Below, piece by piece: positions 27,508-34,017 of a DNA stretch of 34,017 nucleotides (position 1 is its first letter; every line of letters begins with the position of its first letter). The stretch comes from Bryobacterales bacterium (lineage in GTDB: Bacteria; Acidobacteriota; Terriglobia; Bryobacterales; UBA6623): positions 1-34,017 of the forward strand of contig JAJDWM010000424.1 of NCBI GenBank assembly GCA_022825595.1. The letters run 5' to 3'. The notes under the pieces are model-generated. The model was not told the DNA's origin. It saw nothing but the letters and a program-made list of their open reading frames with translations, and made no database searches. The position numbers and the translations under genes were made by a program.

Positions 27508-28562
27508 GGGCCTCACCTTGGATTGGCTCGGGCCCATTCCTGTGGTTGCTCGCGGGAGGTGCGCTGACGGTCGTCGGGATTGCCGGTGTGGCCATCGGAA
27601 GCACTGACATTGGCTGGGCGTCGGCAGTGAGGACGCTGGCTGCAGGAGCCATGCCCGCGGGATGGGTGGACGCAGGTGCGGTAACTGATGCCGAGCGGGC
27701 GATCATATGGCAGATTCGTCTGCCGCGAGTTCTGGTGGCCGCGCTGGCCGGGTGCGGCTTGGCCGTTGCAGGCGTTCAAGTGCAGGCAGTATTCCGGAAT
27801 CCACTTGCCGAGCCCAGCGTGATCGGGTGCAGCCAGGGAGCCGCCTTGGGAGCCGTGATCGCGTTCGTCACCCAGCTGTCTACCCGTTCGACACTGTGGC
27901 TTCCCCTGTTCGCGTTTGCGGGTGCGCTCATTGCGCTGTTCGGTGTGCACGCAATGGCCACTAGGGCGGGGAAGACTCCGGTGGCGACATTACTGCTGGC
28001 GGGAATAGCCTTGGGATCGCTGATGACGGCGGGCACGTCGCTGCTGATATCGCTCAGTCTGGTCGACTGGCAGGTCACCTCGGAGATCGTCTTCTGGCTG
28101 ATGGGTGGGCTTGACGGGCGCTCGTGGGACCACGTGTGGGCCTGTGCCCCATTCGTCGCAATAGGAGTCTCGCTCGCCTGGTGGTACGTGCGGGATCTTG
28201 ACCTCATGCTTCTAGGAGAAGAGACCGCGGCGTCGCTCGGCGTGGACGTGGAGCGCGTCAAGCGGGCCGTGCTGGGAATGGCCGCGATGTTGACCGGGGC
28301 GGCAGTGGCCGTCAGCGGCGTCGTAGGGTTCGTGGGACTCGTCGTGCCCCACGTGATGCGCATTCTCCTCGGCCCTGGCCACCGCGCCCTGCTTCCTGCG
28401 AGTGGCCTTGTGGGGGCCGCGTTCCTGATTGCCTGCGACATTCTGGCGCGGACGGTCCGCGCGCCCGGCGAGCTGCGCCTCGGAGTAGTGACCGCGCTCT
28501 TCGGAGCGCCGCTCTTCCTGTACCTCTTGCGTAAGAGGCAGGTTGAGATGGGGCTTTCTTGA
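27504..28562 (+). CDS. btuC: FecCD-family ABC transporter permease (BtuC-like)
   Basis: 'IRLPRVLVAALAGCGLAVAGVQVQAVFRNPLAEPSVIGCSQGAALGAV', 'WLMGGLDGRSWDHVW', 'SGVVGFVGLVVPHVMRILLGPGHRALLPASGLVGAAFLIACDILARTVRAPGELRLGVVTALFGAPLFLYLL'. ATGA overlap with the upstream gene. Confidence 0.93.
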   Translation: MRASPWIGSGPFLWLLAGGALTVVGIAGVAIGSTDIGWASAVRTLAAGAMPAGWVDAGAVTDAERAIIWQIRLPRVLVAALAGCGLAVAGVQVQAVFRNPLAEPSVIGCSQGAALGAVIAFVTQLSTRSTLWLPLFAFAGALIALFGVHAMATRAGKTPVATLLLAGIALGSLMTAGTSLLISLSLVDWQVTSEIVFWLMGGLDGRSWDHVWACAPFVAIGVSLAWWYVRDLDLMLLGEETAASLGVDVERVKRAVLGMAAMLTGAAVAVSGVVGFVGLVVPHVMRILLGPGHRALLPASGLVGAAFLIACDILARTVRAPGELRLGVVTALFGAPLFLYLLRKRQVEMGLS

Positions 28563-29338
28563 TGCTCAAGTTGGAACGGGTTGGCAAGAGGATCGGCGAA
28601 CGCTGGCTCGTGCGCCACGTCACAGTCGAGGTCGCTCCGAGCCGGGTGACAGCCTTGGTGGGCCCGAACGGATCGGGGAAGTCCACCATACTGCGTCTGC
28701 TCGCAGGCCTTTGGCAACCGTCGGAGGGAACGGTTTGGGTGGACGGGACTGACGCTGCGGGAATGACCCGTCGCGACTTGGCCTCCCGCATCGGGTATGT
28801 AAGTCAGGCCAGCCACATCGGGGTGCCGTTCACGGTCCGCGAAGTGGTCCTCATGGGGCGGCATCCGCACTTGGGGCGGTTCCAGTCGCCGCGCCAACAG
28901 GATCTGGACGCCGTTGAGCGAGCCTTGGCGCGTGCCGACGTGCTGCACTTGGCGGACCGCCCGATTAATCGGCTATCCGGGGGCGAGTTGCAACGAGCCG
29001 TGGTCGCCCGGTGCTTGGCAACGGAGGCAAAGGCGATCCTGCTTGACGAGCCGACAGCGAGCCTGGACTTGGAGCACTGCCTCGAGATCCACCAACTCTT
29101 GCGGGACTTGGTCGCCCAAGGCAGCTCAGTGGTTGTTGCGCTGCACGACCTGAACGCGGTAGTGCGCTGGGCCGATCGCGCCGTCGTACTAGATCGGGGC
29201 CGGGTGGTGGCGAAAGGGCGCCCCGGCGCCGTGCTAACCCCTGGGAAGGTCGCGGCTGTCTTTCGGGTTGACCTCGAGCGTTTCCGATCCGACCGAGGGG
29301 TCGAGGGGTTGGTATTCCACCGTCCTGAGGTTTCGTAG
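28562..29338 (+). CDS. btuD: ABC transporter ATP-binding protein (BtuD/FecE-like)
   Basis: Walker A 'GPNGSGKST', signature 'LSGGELQRAVVARCLA', Walker B 'AILLDEPTASLDL', 'VVVALHDLNAVVRWADRAVVLDRGRVVAKG'. ATG at 28562 overlaps the btuC stop. Confidence 0.93.
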   Translation: MLKLERVGKRIGERWLVRHVTVEVAPSRVTALVGPNGSGKSTILRLLAGLWQPSEGTVWVDGTDAAGMTRRDLASRIGYVSQASHIGVPFTVREVVLMGRHPHLGRFQSPRQQDLDAVERALARADVLHLADRPINRLSGGELQRAVVARCLATEAKAILLDEPTASLDLEHCLEIHQLLRDLVAQGSSVVVALHDLNAVVRWADRAVVLDRGRVVAKGRPGAVLTPGKVAAVFRVDLERFRSDRGVEGLVFHRPEVS

Positions 29339-29443
29339 GTGTGGCTGGCGGAGAATGCGCCGCCAGTGGAATGGGTGGACCGTCGTTCCCTGAGGGAAGC
29401 CCAGACCAGCTTTCGGAGGTCCTCCGCAGGTAGCCGACCAGCC

Positions 29444-29519
<76 letters not shown>

Positions 29520-29685
29520 GCAAGCTCAACCCCTTCATCATCGCAGATCGCCAGTGGCAAGTCAAAGCTCTGGGCCACTAGGCAGGGCTGTTCCGACACC
29601 GCGCTGCCATCCACGGGTAGATCAGGCTGTGGCGTGCGCTTGGAGCTTCACTCGGTGGACGTGTACCGGCCCACGGGGGCACTTC

Positions 29686-29916
29686 TCAGATGGGTTCAAG
29701 GTGGCGCGTGCGCTCCAAGAGCACTGCCTGATTCTGCTCCACCTGATCTAGGTGCGCATCCAACGAACCCAGTGCATCAATCACCAACGATCCCCCTACC
29801 AGCACGACTGAAAGGATCAAACCCGCCAGCGCCACTCCGACCGAGAGTATTCCTACCAGTTCGTGGCTCATGGTGGATCCTACCAGTTCGTGGCTCATGG
29901 TGGACTTGACACTCAT
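29686..29916 (-). CDS. Small hydrophobic (single TM plus C-terminal charged segment) protein; start ambiguous because of duplicated start region
   Basis: 'MSVKSTMSHELVGSTMSHELVGILSVGVALAGLILSVVLVGGSLVIDALGSLDAHLDQVEQNQAVLLERTRHLEPI': hydrophobic stretch followed by a polar helix. Three in-frame ATGs (29916, 29899, 29872). Confidence 0.5.
   Translation of the reverse strand: MSVKSTMSHELVGSTMSHELVGILSVGVALAGLILSVVLVGGSLVIDALGSLDAHLDQVEQNQAVLLERTRHLEPI
29852..29905. repeat. Exact 27-bp tandem direct duplication (2 copies)
   Basis: tcctaccagttcgtggctcatggtgga at 29852-29878 and 29879-29905, identical and adjacent. Confidence 0.97.
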
Positions 29917-29990
29917 CTTGCTGCTGAGACGCTCAATTGAATCATAGACCGATTCATGATCGTGCTACTCCGATCGTCTAGCGCTACACC

Positions 29991-30530
29991 GTGGGAAGGC
30001 GCATTCATCTAGTGGGTGAGAACCCCACGCAACCACTGTCGCTCCGGTTGGTAGCAGCCAGGGCGGGTCGTAGAGGGAACGACATGGGCTGAAGCACTCT
30101 GGTGACAAAGGGCCGCCTAGGGGGGCTCAGCGACCCTGCGGGCCAGAACGCAAGCGAACCCCGAGCAGGCCTCGAAACGCGAAACACGGAAGCTGACCCG
30201 CCACTACGACGGGGAAGGCCGACGGCGGGTCGGGATGTGAGCGACATAGGCTCCGAACCGTTTCCGCCGGGGTAATGGCGCTAGCACGCAGGGAAGAGGA
30301 AGGACGCAGCAACACGGGAAGCCCTGTCGGTAGTGCGCACGGGCCAACCGAGAATCCGCGAGGCCCAGCTAGGGCCGTCAGTGTGGCGGATGGGCCTGCA
30401 GTAGTGAGGACGCCCGGTAATGCGGGAAGAGCGAAGGGGCCTTGGTTCGGGAAGAGCGCCGGAAGGGGAAAAGGACGGGTGGAGACTGGCGAAAGCCTAC
30501 TCGATCCGGAACTGGTTCAGAGACTCTGAA
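29991..30530 (+). mobile_element. 3'-truncated group II intron remnant: 5' ribozyme region plus start of intron-encoded RT ORF (5' boundary approximate)
   Basis: Long noncoding stretch with group II intron domain I-like text: 'tagtgggtgagaaccccacgcaaccactgtcgctccggttggtagcagccagggcgggtcgtagagggaacgac..cagaacgcaagcgaaccccgagcaggcctcgaaacgcgaaacacggaagctgacccgcc..ggcgggtcgggatgtgagc'. Followed by a frame reading 'VVRTPGNAGRAKGPWFGKSAGRGKGR', resembling the N-terminus of intron RT/maturase ORFs, then a stop at about 30529. No RT catalytic motifs or domain V seen. Confidence 0.55.
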
Positions 30531-30906
30531 GGGCGCTGCGGTACGGACCTCCCCCGGGTGAACGCCAAGGGCAAGGCCTTGGTGTCGCCGCAGACGCATG
30601 AGCGGGGCTATGCGCGTTCTTGGATGATACTTGCGTGCCGATGGAGAATCCCTCGGAGAGGACCTTGCGCGGACCCGTAATCTCGCGCCATCTCAGCTTC
30701 CGTTCCGGTGGGCCGAACGAGTCGTGTCTATTCTGGATGCGCAGCCAGCTTGGCGTGTTGCGCTTGACCATGGGCGGCCCGTAGTCGATTCTGCGGTCTT
30801 GGCGGTGCGGTCTTAGCGCAGCGGCGCCGAAAGCACGCTTCTCGATGGTTGGACCGCCGACCGACCGGCGGACTTCGGCCTGTCCCCCGACTGGCCAAGG
30901 ACCTGC

Positions 30907-33459
30907 CTACTCGTACCTGAGAATCTCCATCGGCCTGCTGCCGAGCACCCGCAGGCTCGCGACCCAGCCGGCCGCCGTTGCCAGCAGCGCGCTTCCGAGA
31001 ACTGCGACCACGATCGGCCCCCAAGGCACAACGGCCTCCAGATCCAGGACGTCCCGCACCATGAGGGCGGTGTAGACCACCGCCAGCGCGCTTCCGGACA
31101 GCCCCGCGACCGCTCCTAGGATCAGGAACTCGATTGAGAAGATCTCCGCGAGCCGCCCGCGGGTAGCGCCCAGCGTCTTCAGCACGGCCGCTTCTCGTAG
31201 CCTCCCAAAACGTGTGGCCGTCACGCTCGACGCCAGCACAATCACACCGGCCAGGATCGCGAACGCCGACACGAAGCGCACGACGAGCGCAATCTGGTCC
31301 ACAACCTGCTGCACCGTCTCGAAGAAATCGACCGCGTTCACGAACAGCATGCCCGGGAATGCCTCGAAGGCAGCCTTGGAGACCTCTAGGCTGTGGGCGG
31401 GATTTACCCTAGCTCCTCCCACGTATGTCGCGGGCAGTCCTTCGAGCGCCTCGCGGTTCATTACGAAGTCGTACAGCCAGTCTGGCTCGCCGTCGTAGTC
31501 GTGCACGGAGACGACCGTCGTGACAAACTCGCGCCCGCCGGCCTGCCACTGCAGGCGGGTCCCCAGGTCGAGGCCCATGTACTCGGCCATATCCCGCTTC
31601 ACGGAAACGACGCTCTCTTCTTCGTCCGCTTCCCACCACGTTCCACGGAGCTGTTCGAATCCGGCAGGGGGAGCGTCCGACCACGTGATGTCCCGGCTGC
31701 GGCGGCCGCGCCAGCTTCCTCTCCCCCTCCCGCGCTGGGTGGAGACCCTTCCGCCCGAATCCAGCCGGGCGGAGATTCGAGGCACTAGGATCACGTCGCC
31801 CTCGACTCCCGGCTGGCTGTGCAGGAACTCCTCGACCGCTGCGCTTTCCTCCGAGGTGATGTTGCTGAGGTAGACGTTGGGCATGCCCTCCGGCGCGTCT
31901 CGGAGCAATTGGGCGAGCACCGTGGTCTGCAATAGGTACACGGTCAGCGTGAAGGTCACGCCCACGCCGATCGCCACTAGGATCACTCCGGCGTGCATTC
32001 CGGGCCGGTGCAGGTTGGCGATGCCGTGGCGCAGGCCGACCGGAATGCGGAACGGCAGCTTGGATGGCGCAGCCTTCAGCGCGGCCATCAGCCCCCAAGC
32101 CGTTGCTGCCAGCCCCGTGACGCTCAGGGCCACGCCGCCGACAAACCACGCGCCCAGCCGGAGCGAGTCGCCCAGCCAAGTAGCGACCAATCCTATGCCG
32201 CCGAGAAGGACCGCCCCGACGGCAGCCTTCCGCAGCAGCCTGCTGCGGTCTGCGCCGGGAGTCCGCTCGAAACGGGAGGCCATGTCCCGCCGGAGAATCA
32301 GCGCCGGCTGGACCTTGCGGGTCGACAACAGGGTCGGCAAGGAGAACATCAGCACTGTCGCAAGGCCGACGCCGGCTGACTCGATGGCCGGTATGGCCTG
32401 CCAGCTGAATGATGGCGCCTCCGGGAAGTAGGCAGCGATGAACGATGGTGCCAAGCCCTGCAGGAGGAAACCTAGCCCTACGCCGGCCGTGCTTCCGAGC
32501 AGGCCGAGGAGCATGGCCTCGAGAGTGAAAATCCGCAACACGGAGCCCGGTGTGGCCCCGTAGCACTTGAGGATCGCGATCGTGTCGAGCCGTTGCTGGA
32601 GGTGCGCGTAGATCACCATCGCCACCCCGATGCCTCCGATTGCCATGGCGAGCAGGCTAACTAGGCTGAGATAGCTGGTCGTGCGATCCAGCCCTCGCTG
32701 TATGCGTGGGTTCGTCTCCCGGTAGTCGGTGATCCTGCCCTCCGGCATGCCGGTACGCAGCAGTTGCCTGGCCTCGTCCACGTCCAATCCCGATTGCGGC
32801 AGGCGGATCAGGAATCGGCTCGACACGCGGCTCCCGAACTGCACCAGTCCGGTCCGTGCGAGGCCCGCCTGCGAGAGCATCGCCCTCGGGCCGAATCTCG
32901 CGGCGCCCGTCATGCGGTCCGGTTCGACAAGCACGACCGACGCAAGGCGGAAGTCCGCTTCGCCGACCCTCACCTTGTCGCCGAGCTCCGCGCCGAGCCG
33001 CACGAGCAGGTCTTGCGACGGGAGCAGCGCGTCTTCGCCCAGCGCCTCGCGGAGTTCTTGGCGGGACGACAGCGTCACGTTGCCGTAGTACGGGTATTGC
33101 AGCGGGTCGACAGCCTTAAGGTTGACGGCCAAGGGACGTGAGATGCTCGCCCCGCCGACCATCGTCATGAGTTCAGTGACGGGAGTGACTGCGGCCCCGC
33201 GGTCCTCGATGGACCGCAGCACGTCCGTCTCGCCGTCCTCGGGCTGGCGGCTCAGGGAAATGCTCAGGTCGGCAGCCAAGAGCATGCGGGCATCCTTGAG
33301 AAGCATCTCCCGGAATGCGGCGCACGCACCGCGCACTCCGCTCAGCGCTGCCACGCCGACGCTGATCGCCATCACGGCGAACAGGAATCGGGTCTTGGCG
33401 GCTCTCAGGTCCCGCCAGGCCAGCTTCGCAGCCAGCGCCCATCCACCAATGCCAGCCAT
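30907..33459 (-). CDS. FtsX/MacB-family ABC transporter permease (YbbP/LolC-type, about 850 aa)
   Basis: 'LAWRDLRAAKTRFLFAVMAISVGVAALSGVRG', 'SLVSLLAMAIGGIGVAMVIYAHLQQRLDTIAILKCYGATPGSVLRIFTLEAMLLGLLGSTAGVGLGFLLQ', 'FVSAFAILAGVIVLASSVTATRFGRLREAAVLKTLGATRGRLAEIFSIEFLILGAVAGLSGSALA': two FtsX permease domains. Confidence 0.92.
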   Translation of the reverse strand: MAGIGGWALAAKLAWRDLRAAKTRFLFAVMAISVGVAALSGVRGACAAFREMLLKDARMLLAADLSISLSRQPEDGETDVLRSIEDRGAAVTPVTELMTMVGGASISRPLAVNLKAVDPLQYPYYGNVTLSSRQELREALGEDALLPSQDLLVRLGAELGDKVRVGEADFRLASVVLVEPDRMTGAARFGPRAMLSQAGLARTGLVQFGSRVSSRFLIRLPQSGLDVDEARQLLRTGMPEGRITDYRETNPRIQRGLDRTTSYLSLVSLLAMAIGGIGVAMVIYAHLQQRLDTIAILKCYGATPGSVLRIFTLEAMLLGLLGSTAGVGLGFLLQGLAPSFIAAYFPEAPSFSWQAIPAIESAGVGLATVLMFSLPTLLSTRKVQPALILRRDMASRFERTPGADRSRLLRKAAVGAVLLGGIGLVATWLGDSLRLGAWFVGGVALSVTGLAATAWGLMAALKAAPSKLPFRIPVGLRHGIANLHRPGMHAGVILVAIGVGVTFTLTVYLLQTTVLAQLLRDAPEGMPNVYLSNITSEESAAVEEFLHSQPGVEGDVILVPRISARLDSGGRVSTQRGRGRGSWRGRRSRDITWSDAPPAGFEQLRGTWWEADEEESVVSVKRDMAEYMGLDLGTRLQWQAGGREFVTTVVSVHDYDGEPDWLYDFVMNREALEGLPATYVGGARVNPAHSLEVSKAAFEAFPGMLFVNAVDFFETVQQVVDQIALVVRFVSAFAILAGVIVLASSVTATRFGRLREAAVLKTLGATRGRLAEIFSIEFLILGAVAGLSGSALAVVYTALMVRDVLDLEAVVPWGPIVVAVLGSALLATAAGWVASLRVLGSRPMEILRYE

Positions 33460-33491
33460 ATTCCCAGCCTAGCGAACACGGTCCGCCGGAC

Positions 33492-33530
33492 GAAGAAAGG
33501 CCCCCTCCCGCTCTGTCGCGGAAGGGGGCC
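33492..33530 (-). terminator. Rho-independent terminator downstream of groEL
   Basis: Minus strand GGCCCCCTTCCGC-GACAGA-GCGGGAGGGGGCC followed by TTTCTTCG: long GC stem with T-rich tail, just after the groEL stop. Confidence 0.85.
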
Positions 33531-33564
33531 GCCGCGCTTGCGCGCGGTTCTTCAGGCGCAGTTC

Positions 33565-34017
33565 CTAGAACTCGCCGCCGTGCGGGTCGGGCGGGGGCGG
33601 TGGCGTCTTCTCCGGGATCTCGTGCACGGTCGCCTCGGTCGTCAGCATGAGGCTGGAGATCGAGGCCGCGTTTTGCAGCGCTGTGCGCGTGACCTTTGCC
33701 GGATCAATCACACCGGCCTCGACCAAGTCGCCGTAGGTGTCCGTCGCCGCGTTGTAGCCGTAGCTGTCATCGGTCGCCTCGCGGACGCGCTCGGCCACGA
33801 TGGCGCCCTCTTGGCCCGCGTTCTGGGCGATCCAGCGCAGCGGGGACTCAATCGCACGCCCGACGATGTTGATGCCGATCTGCTCGTCCTCGTTGGCGCC
33901 CTGGAGGTTCGTTAACGCCGAAGCCGCGCGCAGCAGGGCGACTCCGCCGCCAGGAACGATGCCTTCCTCCACGGCTGCGCGGGTGGCGTGCATGGCATCC
34001 TCCACGCGCGCCTTCTT
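33565..34017 (-). CDS. groEL: Chaperonin GroEL, C-terminal part (gene continues past the window edge)
   Basis: '[34 protein letters not shown]', '[30 protein letters not shown]', '[52 protein letters not shown]'. Confidence 0.97.
   Translation of the reverse strand, partial: KKARVEDAMHATRAAVEEGIVPGGGVALLRAASALTNLQGANEDEQIGINIVGRAIESPLRWIAQNAGQEGAIVAERVREATDDSYGYNAATDTYGDLVEAGVIDPAKVTRTALQNAASISSLMLTTEATVHEIPEKTPPPPPDPHGGEF

Noticed and set aside
27776-28948. 390-aa minus-strand ORF opposite btuC/btuD
   Set aside because: Overlaps two well-supported transporter genes; low-complexity Pro/Arg/Thr-rich composition with no domain motifs.
31409-32566. 385-aa minus-strand ORF in a second frame inside the FtsX-type permease
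   Set aside because: Arg/Pro/Gly-rich out-of-frame translation of the permease gene; the main frame has the family motifs.

Overview
The window is a GC-rich bacterial chromosomal segment. From left to right it contains:
(1) A secreted protein with four tandem Cache-like modules (304-2187, +) and a dihydroorotase-like amidohydrolase (about 2548-3840, +).
(2) A minus-strand block (10141->3904): a PSCyt1/DUF1549/LamG/DUF1553 protein, a DUF1501 protein, and a frameshifted Tat-type GH29 alpha-L-fucosidase.
(3) A second, paralogous Cache-module protein fused to an unrelated N-terminal domain (10492-12117, -).
(4) A stop-interrupted ORF relic (about 12297-12860, -), an ASPIC/UnbV (CRTAC1-like) FG-GAP protein, and a Tat-exported enolase-superfamily (MR/MLE) protein.
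(5) A divergent glycogen metabolism cluster, glgA-glgP (-) and glgX-malQ-glgB (+), with no glgC in the window.
(6) A cobalamin riboswitch followed by btuF-btuC-btuD-type transporter genes.
(7) tRNA-Asn(GTT) (-), next to a small membrane-protein ORF whose start region is an exact 27-bp tandem duplication, and a 3'-truncated group II intron remnant.
(8) An orphan FtsX/MacB-type permease (-), and the 3' end of groEL (-) with a clear Rho-independent terminator.
I saw no CRISPR array, no obvious defence island and no complete mobile element. The most unusual items are the AB-AB / X-AB Cache-module paralog pair, the start-codon tandem duplication, the group II intron remnant, the decayed genes, and the divergent donor-site motif in GlgA. 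All calls are from reading the sequence; no database search was possible.
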